DNA of 64,000 nucleotides from Pseudomonas viridiflava (GTDB lineage Bacteria; Pseudomonadota; Gammaproteobacteria; Pseudomonadales; Pseudomonadaceae): NCBI RefSeq assembly GCF_900590885.1, contig NZ_UUON01000024.1, positions 186,001 through 250,000 of the forward strand, read 5' to 3'. Below are positions 35,434-44,194 of this stretch, one piece after another. The first letter of the stretch is position 1. Each line of letters begins with the position of its first letter. Under the pieces are notes generated by a model, which was given only the letters and a program-made list of their open reading frames with translations, searched no databases and was not told the origin of the DNA. Made by a program: the position numbers and the translations under genes.

Positions 35434-37839
35434 CTAGAAATCGACGGTGGCCGACAGCAAGTAGGTACGCGGCGTCGACAAGGTCAGCCCCGGCTCGCTG
35501 TCATCCGACGCACCGGCCGAACTCCAGTAGCGCTTGTCGGCGACGTTCTCCACGTTGGCGCGCAGGGTGATGTGCTTGTCATCGACCTTGAAGGCGTAGC
35601 GCGCGCCGACGTCGATGCGGTTCCAGGCATCGATTTCCTTGACGTTGGAGGTGTCCAGGTACTGCGAGCTGGAGTAGATGCCACGGCTGGTCAGGGTCAG
35701 GCCTTCCAGGGCCGGCACGTCCCACTCGGCGCCGAGGTTGACGTTGTACTTGGGCGTGGCCGGGGCGCGGTTACCGTCGACGGTGCCGTTGGTGGTTTTC
35801 TGCAGTTCGCTGTCGATATACATCACCCCGCCGAGCAGGCGCACGCCCTTGAGCGGTTCGCCGAACACACTCAGCTCCGCACCGGTGTTCTGGCGCTTGC
35901 CGTTGGGGCCGAACAGGTTCGTGGTGCCATTGGTTTCATAGGCCGGTTGCTTGATGCGGAACACCGCAGCGGTGACGGCCAAGGCGCCGGCGTCGTATTT
36001 GGCGCCGACTTCCACCTGGCGGCTGATAAATGGCGGGAAGATTTCATCATCGTTGGCCGACGTGGACGGCGCGATCTTGCCCTGGCTCAGGCCTTCCATG
36101 TAGTTGGCATACAGCGACAGCTTGTCGGTGGCCTTGAACAGCAGGCCGCCGGACGGCGAAATCTTTTCTTCGTCGTAGCCAGTCTTGCCTTTGACCCCGT
36201 TATTCCAGTCATCCACCTTGACCCGCTGCCAGCGCGCGCCGAGGGTCAGCAACAGGCGGTCGTCGAAGAAGCCCAGGGTGTCGGACAGCGCCACGCCGCT
36301 GAATTTATTCTCGGTGTAGACCTTGGGATCGGGCCGCGTCTGCACCGTCGGCGTTATTGTCGGCACCGGGTTGTAGAGGTTGCTGAGCCCGTTTGCATAA
36401 CGCGCGCCGCCGTTCTCAAAGTCCATGTAGAAATAGCTGGCGGCCAGGTTGACCTCATGGCTCACCGAGCCGGTATGGAACCAGTTGCGCACGCCGGCGT
36501 TGTAGGTGCGCACGTTTTCATCGCGGGTGAAATCCCGCGGCGACACGGTGAAGTCGCCGGCGGCGTTGCTGACCGACACCGCGTGACGCAGGAAGTCGTG
36601 GTTACTTTTACGTGCGCCGAAGCCACCGTAGAGCATCACCGAATCGCTGAGGTCATATTCGGCATTCAGGGTGCCAAAGGTGTCATTGGTGCTGGCCTTG
36701 CTCCAGGACTGCGCGTAGTTGTGGCGCACATCATTGGCGCTCGGTACCGGTGCGGCGGCGGCGACCTGCACGCGCTCCTGGGGCGCGTCGGTGTCGCGTT
36801 CGGTGTGGCCGATATCGCTGGAAAGGCGCAGACGCTCGCCGCGAAAATCCAGGCCCAGCACGGCCATTTCACGGTCGACGCTCTGGTGGTCCCACTCGGT
36901 GTCGCCGGACTGCTTCACGCCGTTGAAGCGGATGCCGAACTTGTTGTCCTCGCCAAAACGCCGGCCGATATCCACCGCGCCGCCGGCCTGGCTGTCGGAG
37001 GCCCAGTTGCCGGTGAACGAGTTGATGTCCTTGTCGGTGGCGCGCTTGGGCACCACGTTGATCCCGCCGCCCACGCTGCCGCGCGGCGAGATGCCGTTGA
37101 TCAACTGGGTGGGACCTTTGAAGATGTCGACGCGGTCGGCCATTTCCATGTCGATGGTGTAGGTCGGCAGCACGCCATACAGGCCGTTGTAGGCCACATC
37201 ACTGTTGAACAGGCTGAACCCGCGAATGGTGAACTGCTCATAACGCCCACCGGCGGGGTTGGTGGCGCGTACCGACGGGTCGCTGGCGATCAGGTCGCCG
37301 AGGGTGCGGGCCTGCTGGTTTTTCACCGCGTCCTGGGTGTAGGTGGTCATGCTGAACGGGGTTTCCATGAAGTCCCGCGTGCCCAGCAGGCCTTGCGAGC
37401 CACGGCGCGCCACCTGGCCACCGGCGTAGGTGTCGCCGTCGTACAGGCCGGTGGTGCCCAGGATCGAGGTCGGCGCCAGTTCCAGGCTGCTGCCATCCGG
37501 CACCGGCACCAGCATGTAGGCCTGCTCGCCCATCGGCTGCAGTTGCAGGCCGGAGCCTTGCAACAGACGCGCAAAGCCCTCCTCCACCCCGTACTCGCCG
37601 GACAAGCCACTGCTGCTGCGCCCGCTGACCAACGCCGGATCCACCGACAGGTTCACACCCGACAACCCGGCAAAACGGGTCAGCGCTGCACTCAAGCTGC
37701 CGGCCGGCACCTGGTAGCTGCGGCGCGCGGATGCGTCTTCGGCGTAGCTGACAGCGGCGAATAACGGGCTGGCGCTGAGACTCAGCATCAGGCTCAGTTT
37801 CAGCAACGGGCGCAAGCGCAAGGGTAGAACTGCGGGCAT
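35434..37839 (-). CDS. TonB-dependent siderophore receptor with STN signalling domain
   Basis: An 801-residue outer-membrane receptor. Signal peptide to about residue 33 (VSYA); STN domain about 40-112 (YQVPAGSLSAALTRFAGLSG through YMLVPVPD); plug about 150-260 with RTLGDLIASDPSVRATNPAG and RVDIFKGPTQLINGISPRG; barrel ending LSATVDF. The STN domain normally contacts a FecR-type anti-sigma factor to switch on an ECF sigma factor, but no fecI/fecR pair is next to the gene. It lies beside a FecBCDE-like importer in the same direction, so both probably serve the same ferric siderophore. Confidence 0.93.
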   Translation of the reverse strand: MPAVLPLRLRPLLKLSLMLSLSASPLFAAVSYAEDASARRSYQVPAGSLSAALTRFAGLSGVNLSVDPALVSGRSSSGLSGEYGVEEGFARLLQGSGLQLQPMGEQAYMLVPVPDGSSLELAPTSILGTTGLYDGDTYAGGQVARRGSQGLLGTRDFMETPFSMTTYTQDAVKNQQARTLGDLIASDPSVRATNPAGGRYEQFTIRGFSLFNSDVAYNGLYGVLPTYTIDMEMADRVDIFKGPTQLINGISPRGSVGGGINVVPKRATDKDINSFTGNWASDSQAGGAVDIGRRFGEDNKFGIRFNGVKQSGDTEWDHQSVDREMAVLGLDFRGERLRLSSDIGHTERDTDAPQERVQVAAAAPVPSANDVRHNYAQSWSKASTNDTFGTLNAEYDLSDSVMLYGGFGARKSNHDFLRHAVSVSNAAGDFTVSPRDFTRDENVRTYNAGVRNWFHTGSVSHEVNLAASYFYMDFENGGARYANGLSNLYNPVPTITPTVQTRPDPKVYTENKFSGVALSDTLGFFDDRLLLTLGARWQRVKVDDWNNGVKGKTGYDEEKISPSGGLLFKATDKLSLYANYMEGLSQGKIAPSTSANDDEIFPPFISRQVEVGAKYDAGALAVTAAVFRIKQPAYETNGTTNLFGPNGKRQNTGAELSVFGEPLKGVRLLGGVMYIDSELQKTTNGTVDGNRAPATPKYNVNLGAEWDVPALEGLTLTSRGIYSSSQYLDTSNVKEIDAWNRIDVGARYAFKVDDKHITLRANVENVADKRYWSSAGASDDSEPGLTLSTPRTYLLSATVDF

Positions 37840-37969
37840 GGGAGGAAGCTCTCGATTTTGTTCACTTGCCTGAAATGACAGGCGAGGTGAAAAAAAGGGA
37901 CAGCGTTAATCAACTATTTCTTCAGGCCCGATGATCATCGCGCTCTGTTGCCCCGCTGGTGTTCAAGGT

Positions 37970-38419
37970 TCACCGCTGAGCGCACGCCTCAGCCGAATAG
38001 ATAATGGTTTGCGCGCAGTCTTCAGCGACGGCCCGGCGAGTGAAGTAGGTATCGCCTTCGTCGGTCAGAATCTCGTAATCGACTTTACGGGTGGCGCTGG
38101 CGTGCTTGATGATCTTCAGCACGCGCTGGAATTTCACGCTTTGCGTGCCGTTCTGATTGGGCCCGGTGAGCACACTGACGCTTTGGAACCAACCGGCGTG
38201 TTGCTTGTTGCCGACCAAGGCGCTGGTCATCGCCTCGAAGCGCTCCAACCGGGTGAAGCCCCAGAGTGTCTGCTCCTCCACCGTTGCGCCGGGTGTTGCT
38301 GCGCCGGTGAATACAAACAGATTGATCGCCGGGCTGTCTTCGCAAAAGAAGTCATACGGGACCAGGCCGTCGACCATTTTCCTGCCGGGCACGAAGCCCT
38401 TTTTATGCACCTGAAACAT
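37970..38419 (-). CDS. Conserved-looking hypothetical protein
   Basis: A 149-residue soluble protein with no signal peptide, no membrane helix and no motif I recognise. GGAGGTG in front of ATG 38419 decides the start over a frame four codons longer. It lies between the siderophore receptor and the sensor kinase, all on the same strand, with gaps of about 57 bases to the kinase and 130 to the receptor. It contains three cysteines, two of them near the C-terminus. Confidence 0.6.
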   Translation of the reverse strand: MFQVHKKGFVPGRKMVDGLVPYDFFCEDSPAINLFVFTGAATPGATVEEQTLWGFTRLERFEAMTSALVGNKQHAGWFQSVSVLTGPNQNGTQSVKFQRVLKIIKHASATRKVDYEILTDEGDTYFTRRAVAEDCAQTIIYSAEACAQR

Positions 38420-38476
38420 CGCCACCTCCACTCAATCAATGGCGATAAGTCTAATGAGGGGCGACGTACAGGGCGG

Positions 38477-39757
38477 TCAAGCCAATGTAATGTCGTGTAA
38501 AGATCGCGCGCTGTGCAGGTTGACCTCCACGGTCAGCCCGGCGTCCGGCGTATTGCGCGCCATGATGCTGCCGCCGTGGATTTTCACGGCTCGCGCGGCG
38601 ATGGCCAGGCCCAGTCCAAAGCCTACGCCGGCATCGCCCACGCCGCGTTCGAACGGTTGGAAGATGCTCTGCAGGCGGTCTGTGGCAACGCCCGGCCCCT
38701 GGTCGGTGATCTGTACGCGCAGGCGATTGGCGTCGGCGTTGATCCACGCCGTCACCTGCACGGTGCTACCCGCCGGGGTGTAGCGCACGGCGTTGCGGAT
38801 CACGTTTTCGAAGCAACGGTAGAGCAACTCACCGCTGACACACGCGATAAACGGCGGGCACGCCAGCAATTGGACACGGCAGCCTTTGATCCCCGCTTCG
38901 AACTGCGCATCCTCGACAATCATCGCCAGCAACTCGATGATATCCACCGGCTCGCGTTCGATGCTGTCGGGCCGGCCTTGCAGGCGCGCCAGGGTCAGCA
39001 GCGCTTCGATAAGGGTGTCCATGCGCACGGATTCACGCTCGATGCGTTCGAGCATTTCCAGGCGCGTGGCATCCTGGCGCAACAGGCCGATGGCCGCCTG
39101 CAGGCGGGTCAGCGGTGAGCGCAGTTCGTGGGAGATGTCGTGCAGCAGCTGTTGCTGGGCTTGCACCAGCACCTTGAGCTGGTTGGCCATGCGGTCACAG
39201 TCTTCGGCCAGGTCGACGATTTCATCGCGGCGCTTGCCCATGGCGGGTTTGACCCGGGTTTCGAAGCGCCCCTGCGCCGCGTCGCTCATGGCCCGGCGCA
39301 GGTACGCCAAGGGCCACGCCAGGTAGTAGGCCATGTAGCCGCTGAACAGCGCGCTCATCAGCGTGCCGATGATCAGCGGGGTCTGCGGCCACGGGCGCCC
39401 CTGGTCATCCGGCGCATGGGTGGAGCGGATCGACAGCTCAAGGCCCTCCTTGCTGATGACCTTGCGCTCATAGGCTGGCTGCGCCACGGGCAAACCCGCG
39501 CGTAATTGGCCCGCGCTGTCGTAGATGCCGATGGCCTCATCCGCCGGGCGCTCCCAAACCGTAAGAAGCTGGCCGGCCGCCTCGATGCCGAATTGCTGCA
39601 GCAGCTGCTCCTCAGCCGCCAGGATGGTTTGCACATGCGGGTCGTTCGGACGGAAACGGCCCAGTTCAAGCACGCCCACCCCCACCAGAAACGTCAGGGT
39701 GGTGGCCAGCCAGAAGGCCAGGAACAGTTTCCAGAACAGCAGGCTGGGCTTGGTCAT
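38477..39757 (-). CDS. Sensor histidine kinase (CpxA/RstB type)
   Basis: A 426-residue membrane kinase. Membrane helix about 8-30, a small periplasmic sensor domain (31-125), second helix about 127-150, HAMP domain to about 200, then the dimerisation domain with phospho-acceptor His210 in HDISHELRSPLTR, N-box ENVIRNAVRY, and the ATP lid blocks DQGPGV and GFGLGLAI. It should phosphorylate the regulator encoded just upstream, with which it overlaps by four bases. The nearby BamA paralogue, divergent from the regulator gene, is the obvious candidate target; an envelope signal is plausible. Confidence 0.92.
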   Translation of the reverse strand: MTKPSLLFWKLFLAFWLATTLTFLVGVGVLELGRFRPNDPHVQTILAAEEQLLQQFGIEAAGQLLTVWERPADEAIGIYDSAGQLRAGLPVAQPAYERKVISKEGLELSIRSTHAPDDQGRPWPQTPLIIGTLMSALFSGYMAYYLAWPLAYLRRAMSDAAQGRFETRVKPAMGKRRDEIVDLAEDCDRMANQLKVLVQAQQQLLHDISHELRSPLTRLQAAIGLLRQDATRLEMLERIERESVRMDTLIEALLTLARLQGRPDSIEREPVDIIELLAMIVEDAQFEAGIKGCRVQLLACPPFIACVSGELLYRCFENVIRNAVRYTPAGSTVQVTAWINADANRLRVQITDQGPGVATDRLQSIFQPFERGVGDAGVGFGLGLAIAARAVKIHGGSIMARNTPDAGLTVEVNLHSARSLHDITLA

Positions 39758-40437
39758 TCGGCAATCAACAGGTAGCCGAGGCCGCGCACGCTCTGGATCC
39801 AGGCCTTGGCATCCGGGCGCGGCCCGAGCTTTTGCCGGATGCTGCTGATGTGCACGTCGATACGTCGGTCGTAGCGGGTCAGCGGGCAGCCCAGCGCGTT
39901 GAGCGACAACTCCTTTTTACTCACCACCTGGCCGGCGCTGCGGGCCAGCTCTTCGAGCAGGCTGAATTCGGTGCTGGTCACGCCCAGCTCGACGCCTTTC
40001 CACAAGGCCTGACGCTTGCAGGGCCACAACACCAGCGAGCCGGTCTTGATCACTTCCGAGGTTGGCTGGCCCACCGGTTGCACCCGCCGCATGATCGCGC
40101 GCAAGCGGGCGACCAATTCGCCCGGGGAGCTGGGCTTGGGCACATAGTCATCGGCGCCGAGTTCCAGGCCGGTGATGCGGTCAATGTTGTCGCCGCGGGC
40201 GGTCAGCAGCACCACCGGCACCTGGCTGACCGCGCGAATGCGCCGCAGCACCTCGATACCCGAACGCTGAGGCAGCATCACGTCGAGCACCACGATGCTG
40301 TAGCGCCCCGACAGCGCCTGCACCTCGCCCTCCTCGCCGGTGTGCACGGCCGTGGCGTCAAAGCCTTCACTCGCCAAGTATTGGCTCAGCATTCCAGTCA
40401 ATTCCTGGTCGTCGTCGACTAACAGTACGCGGATCAT
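39754..40437 (-). CDS. OmpR-family response regulator
   Basis: A 227-residue regulator with a receiver domain (residues 1-118: acidic pocket Asp8-10, phospho-acceptor Asp52, Lys101) and a C-terminal winged helix (about 130-227, with GVELGVTSTEFSLLEELA and DVHISSIRQKLGP). The gene overlaps the sensor kinase start by four bases, so the two form one operon. It is divergent from the BamA paralogue with a 176-base gap that could hold its binding sites. Confidence 0.93.
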   Translation of the reverse strand: MIRVLLVDDDQELTGMLSQYLASEGFDATAVHTGEEGEVQALSGRYSIVVLDVMLPQRSGIEVLRRIRAVSQVPVVLLTARGDNIDRITGLELGADDYVPKPSSPGELVARLRAIMRRVQPVGQPTSEVIKTGSLVLWPCKRQALWKGVELGVTSTEFSLLEELARSAGQVVSKKELSLNALGCPLTRYDRRIDVHISSIRQKLGPRPDAKAWIQSVRGLGYLLIAE

Positions 40438-40613
40438 TTCGGGCTCGTCGGTGGGGGGTTGCGCATTATCGGCCTTGCAGTGGCATTGCAGGCCAACCTT
40501 TACCTAACTTGACATTCGGTTAACCGCACCAAACGCCGCGCGCTCTTATGCTGGACGTTCACCAGTCCGGCCGCGCCGGCGCTGCTTGTCGATGTGTTCT
40601 GGAAAAGATCTTG

Positions 40614-42980
40614 ATGAATTTTTCGCGCCTGCTCTGCTCGGTTGCGCTGCTGCTCAATGCCTCGATGGCACTCGCCCAAGGCTTCAAAATCTCGGATATT
40701 CGAATCAACGGCTTGCAGCGGGTCTCCGCCGGCAGCGTGTTCGGCGCGTTGCCGTTGAACGTGGGCGACGAAGCGGACGACCGGCGCCTGGTGGAGTCGA
40801 CCCGCACGCTGTTCAAGACCGGCTTCTTCCAGGACATCCACCTGAGCCGCGAAGGCGACGTGCTGATTATCAATGTAGTCGAGCGCCCTTCGGTTGCCAG
40901 TATCGAATTCGAAGGCAACAAAGCAATCGCCACCGATGATCTGATGAAGGGCATGAAGCAGTCCGGGCTGGCCGAGGGCGAGATTTTCCAGCGCGCGACC
41001 CTGGAAGGTATACGCAACGAATTGCAGCGCCAGTACGTGGCCCAGGGCCGTTACTCGGCATCGGTGGATGCCCAGGTGGTGCCCCAGCCGCGCAACCGGG
41101 TGGGGGTGAAGGTCAAGATCGATGAGGGCGAAGTGGCGTCGATCCAGCACATCAATGTTGTGGGCAATACGGTGTTCGCCGATGAGGCGCTGATCGACCA
41201 GTTCACCCTCAAGACCAGCAATTGGCTGTCGTTTTTCAAGAACGACGATAAGTATGCACGGGAAAAACTGTCCGGCGACCTGGAGCGGTTGCGCTCCTAT
41301 TACCTGGACCGCGGCTATATCAATATGGATATAGCCTCGACCCAAGTGTCCATGACCCCGGACAAGAAACACGTGTACATCACCGTGAATATCCAGGAGG
41401 GCCAGAAATACACGGTGCGCGCGGTGAAACTCAGTGGCGAGCTCAAAGTCCCGCAGGACGAGGTGCAGGCATTACTGCTGGTGCAAAAGGGCCAGGTGTT
41501 TTCGCGCAAGCTGATGACCACCACCTCGGAACTGATCACCCGCAGGCTGGGCAACGAAGGTTATACCTTCGCCAACGTCAACGGCGTACCCCAGGCCCAC
41601 GACGACGACCACACGGTGGATGTCACCTTCAACGTCGACCCGGGCAAGCGTGCCTACGTCAATCGCATCAATTTCCGTGGCAACACCAAGACTGATGACA
41701 AGGTACTGCGCCGCGAGATGCGTCAGATGGAAGGCGGCTGGGCGTCGACCTACCTGATCGACCAATCCAAGGTACGCCTTGATCGCTTGGGCTATTTCAA
41801 GGAGGTCAACGTCGAGACGCCCGCAGTGGCCGGGGTGGATGACCAGTTGGATGTGAACTACGCCGTGGAAGAGCAAGCCTCCGGGTCGATTACCGCCAGC
41901 GTCGGGTTTGCCCAGAGCGCGGGGCTGATCCTCGGGGGTTCGATTACCCAGAACAACTTTCTCGGCACCGGCAACTACGCCAGCCTGGGGCTGACCCGAT
42001 CTTCCTACCAGAGCAAGTACAACATCGGTTTCACCGATCCCTATTTCACCCCGGACGGCGTGAGCCTGGGCTACAACGCCTTCTACAGCAAGACCGACTA
42101 CAACAAGTACTACGATGACGGGGTGTCGTACTACGCCATCAACAGCTTTGGCCTTGGTGCCACGCTCGGCTACCCGATCAATGAAACCTCACGCCTGAGT
42201 TTCGGCCTGACGGCGCAACACGACAGCATCGAACCCGGCACCTACAGCGCCGACGAGATCTACGATTTTGTCGAGCGCGAAGGCAAGGAATTCACCAACT
42301 ACAAGGCTAACCTCGGCTGGTCGGAATCGACCTTGAACAAAGGCGTATTGGCGACTCGCGGGCATTCGCAGAACCTTAACCTGATGGTAACGGTGCCCGG
42401 CAGCGACCTGAGTTTCTACAAAATCGATTACACCGGGCAAACCTACCTTCCCGTCACCAACAACACGACGCTGCGCTTTCATACCAAGCTCGGCTACGGC
42501 AGCGGTTATGGCTCGACCGACGGGTTGCCGTTCTACGAAACCTACACGGCAGGCGGCGAAGGCACGGTGCGCGGCTTTGAAAGCGGCACCCTTGGCCCAC
42601 GCAACACCCCGGCCACCGGCACCTACTCGAGTGCCGGCCAGGCGTATTACTCGGATCGGGACACGGAGGCCCTGGGCGGCAATATCCTGATCACCGGTGG
42701 CGCGGAGTACCTGTTCCCCGTGCCGTTCATCAAGGACAACAAGTCAGTGCGCACCTCGGTGTTCTGGGACGTGGGGACGGTCTACTCGGACAAATGCTAC
42801 CTCAGCACCACCCAAGGTTGCGGCAGCGTGGACTTGAGCCAAATGGCCAGTTCCGTGGGTGTGGGCGTGACGTGGTACAGCCCGCTGGGACCGCTTAGCG
42901 TGAATTTGGCTTACCCGATTCGCACACCTGAGAACGCGGATAAGCAGGTGTTTCAGTTCTCCTTTGGGCAGACGTTCTAG
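40614..42980 (+). CDS. BamA/Omp85 family outer-membrane assembly protein (probable paralogue)
   Basis: A 788-residue Omp85 protein: signal peptide to about residue 20 (MALA), five POTRA domains (about 25-425), and a 16-strand barrel with the conserved loop-6 motif in GTVRGFESGTLGPR and a C-terminal FSFGQTF. BamA inserts beta-barrel proteins in the outer membrane. The essential bamA of pseudomonads lies in the rseP-bamA-skp-lpxD cluster; this gene is not in that setting, so it is probably a second copy. A frame 22 codons longer exists, but ATG 40614 yields the signal peptide. It is divergent from a two-component system, suggesting regulated expression. Confidence 0.9.
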   Translation: MNFSRLLCSVALLLNASMALAQGFKISDIRINGLQRVSAGSVFGALPLNVGDEADDRRLVESTRTLFKTGFFQDIHLSREGDVLIINVVERPSVASIEFEGNKAIATDDLMKGMKQSGLAEGEIFQRATLEGIRNELQRQYVAQGRYSASVDAQVVPQPRNRVGVKVKIDEGEVASIQHINVVGNTVFADEALIDQFTLKTSNWLSFFKNDDKYAREKLSGDLERLRSYYLDRGYINMDIASTQVSMTPDKKHVYITVNIQEGQKYTVRAVKLSGELKVPQDEVQALLLVQKGQVFSRKLMTTTSELITRRLGNEGYTFANVNGVPQAHDDDHTVDVTFNVDPGKRAYVNRINFRGNTKTDDKVLRREMRQMEGGWASTYLIDQSKVRLDRLGYFKEVNVETPAVAGVDDQLDVNYAVEEQASGSITASVGFAQSAGLILGGSITQNNFLGTGNYASLGLTRSSYQSKYNIGFTDPYFTPDGVSLGYNAFYSKTDYNKYYDDGVSYYAINSFGLGATLGYPINETSRLSFGLTAQHDSIEPGTYSADEIYDFVEREGKEFTNYKANLGWSESTLNKGVLATRGHSQNLNLMVTVPGSDLSFYKIDYTGQTYLPVTNNTTLRFHTKLGYGSGYGSTDGLPFYETYTAGGEGTVRGFESGTLGPRNTPATGTYSSAGQAYYSDRDTEALGGNILITGGAEYLFPVPFIKDNKSVRTSVFWDVGTVYSDKCYLSTTQGCGSVDLSQMASSVGVGVTWYSPLGPLSVNLAYPIRTPENADKQVFQFSFGQTF

Positions 42981-43078
42981 TTACGTAGCTATGTATCATT
43001 TTTTTCACATAGCAACTTTGCAACAAAAATCAGGTCGGCTGAAGTACGTCATTCACTTTAACTGCACGGTTGAATCTG

Positions 43079-43873
43079 ATGAAACCTATGCTTCGACCCC
43101 CTGTTGAGCCGGTGCACGACCTGCACACGCAGCGTTTTGAATCCTGCCGGAATATCGAAACGGGCGCCGTATTCATCATTGCGTCCGGTGCATCAGCCAA
43201 GTCGTTTCCCCTTGCACAATTTGCCCACGTGCCGATGATTACGATGAACGGCGCGATCTCGATGTTTTTGAACAGCGACGTCAAACCGTATTTCTACGCC
43301 TGTACAGACAAGAGCTTTTCGCAGCAGCAACCGGATTTATTCAAACACGCGATGGCACTCAGCCAGAGCGTCGCCCTGTGGGAAGACCACGCGCGGTCAA
43401 CGGCCATCGCCCCCGCCGGAGCGCTATACACCTTGACCAAGGCGAAAAAGCCGTCCTGGATCGACACTGCACTGGGAAGGCACAGCGCGCTGGTTACCAA
43501 CCACTCTTTGCTGAGCTTTGGGGACAGGCCGATTGGCTTCAGTAAAGATATGAGCGAAGGTTTTTTTGATGCGCGGACGGTAGCGTATCTGGCGGTGCAA
43601 CTGGCGTTCCACGTTGGCTTCAACCAGGTTTTTCTGGTGGGGGTTGATCTGGACGAGAATGCTGGAAGGTTTTATGAAACGCCTGGCTCCAACCACTCCC
43701 CCTGCGGGCTCGACCAGCACTTTCAGACGCGCATATTGCCTTCGTTCAGGCTGATGGCCGAGAAAGTCGTGGGGGATGATTTCAAGGTTTACAACTTGTC
43801 CGATGCTTCGCGGCTGCCGGAGGATGTAGTGCCGCATATAACGCTTGCGCAGGTTGAGGCGATGCTGGGGTAG
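43079..43873 (+). CDS. Putative LPS/glycan-modifying protein (sialyltransferase-like fold?)
   Basis: A 264-residue cytoplasmic protein. The opening FIIASGASAKSFPLAQF with a later FFDARTVAYLAVQLAFHVGFNQVFLVGVDLDENAG follows the layout of GT42 sialyltransferases and DUF115/MAF-type glycosyltransferases (a nucleotide-binding start, then a helix and a G-D/DxD-like strand). I could not assign the family firmly; pseudomonad homologues are usually named LPS biosynthesis proteins. The start is uncertain: TTG 43070 and ATG 43088 are alternatives, and no good ribosome site is visible. It is the last host gene before the prophage. Confidence 0.6.
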   Translation: MKPMLRPPVEPVHDLHTQRFESCRNIETGAVFIIASGASAKSFPLAQFAHVPMITMNGAISMFLNSDVKPYFYACTDKSFSQQQPDLFKHAMALSQSVALWEDHARSTAIAPAGALYTLTKAKKPSWIDTALGRHSALVTNHSLLSFGDRPIGFSKDMSEGFFDARTVAYLAVQLAFHVGFNQVFLVGVDLDENAGRFYETPGSNHSPCGLDQHFQTRILPSFRLMAEKVVGDDFKVYNLSDASRLPEDVVPHITLAQVEAMLG

Positions 43874-43907
43874 GCCTGGGCCCACCGCAAAAGTCACAGG
43901 CATGAAA

Positions 43908-43933
43908 AAGCCCAATCTTTGCAGATTGGGCTT
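43908..43933 (-). terminator. Intrinsic terminator of the tRNA-Pro transcript
   Basis: An 11-base-pair stem AAGCCCAATCT/AGATTGGGCTT with loop TTGC, followed on the minus strand by a T-run. It lies 16 bases beyond the CCA end of the tRNA remnant, in the position of the original tRNA terminator. It could also stop transcripts of the upstream + strand gene. Confidence 0.8.
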
Positions 43934-43948
43934 GGACATTGAAAAATA

Positions 43949-43996
43949 TGGTCGGGACGGAGTGATTCGAACACTCGACCCCTAGCACCCCATGCA
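43949..43996 (-). other. Prophage attachment site: 3' half of tRNA-Pro(GGG)
   Basis: On the minus strand, starting at the anticodon loop ATGGGGT and running to the CCA end, the sequence is that of a proline tRNA with anticodon GGG: T arm GAGTG-TTCGAAT-CACTC, acceptor strand CGTCCCG, discriminator A, then CCA. The 5' half (D arm and 5' acceptor strand) is missing: beyond GC of the anticodon stem (about 43994) the sequence no longer pairs. This is the pattern left when a phage integrates in the anticodon-loop region of a tRNA gene. The intact tRNA should lie at the other prophage end, beyond the window. Confidence 0.8.
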
Positions 43997-44163
43997 CGCA
44001 GTACCTCTGTAAGATCTTGTTAAGTAGCTGTTTTTATTGGCGCTCGCTGCAATCGACTGCCCACAAGAGCTTACAAGTGCGCGAGAGAGTCACGCAAATG
44101 TCACGCACCCGCCACGGCGTCCTGCCGACGAACACCACTCCCAAATCCGCAACACCTCGATTA

Positions 44164-44179
44164 CTGTATGCGCATACAG
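44164..44179. promoter_or_regulatory. LexA (SOS) box
   Basis: CTGTATGCGCATACAG fits the LexA consensus CTGT-N8-ACAG and is a perfect palindrome, which extends to 20 bases (44162-44181). It ends 15 bases before the ATG of the coiled-coil gene that leads the SRAP gene, so both should be induced by DNA damage. Confidence 0.8.
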
Positions 44180-44194
44180 TATCGGATAAGCATC

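Larger units (their letters stand above)
43874..44194. other. Host-prophage junction region without a coding gene
   Basis: This 321-base stretch holds a leftward terminator (43908-43933), the 3' half of a proline tRNA gene acting as the attachment site (43949-43996), and about 170 bases of phage DNA ending in a LexA-type box (44164-44179). No open frame in it looks like a gene. Confidence 0.6.

Noticed and set aside
35344..37764. An 806-codon + strand frame opposite the siderophore receptor
   Set aside because: Antisense shadow of a well-supported receptor gene; it also runs through a REP element.
37929..37940. Palindrome CGATGATCATCG upstream of the STN receptor as a Fur box
   Set aside because: It is short and lacks the AAT spacing of the 19-base Fur consensus.
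42988..43013. Hairpin GCTATGT/ACATAGC after the BamA paralogue as a terminator
   Set aside because: The long loop holds the T-run and none follows the stem; it does not look like a normal intrinsic terminator.
43949..44030. A complete tRNA-Pro gene at the prophage junction
   Set aside because: Only the 3' half is present; no D arm or 5' acceptor strand follows the anticodon loop, so it is an attachment remnant.
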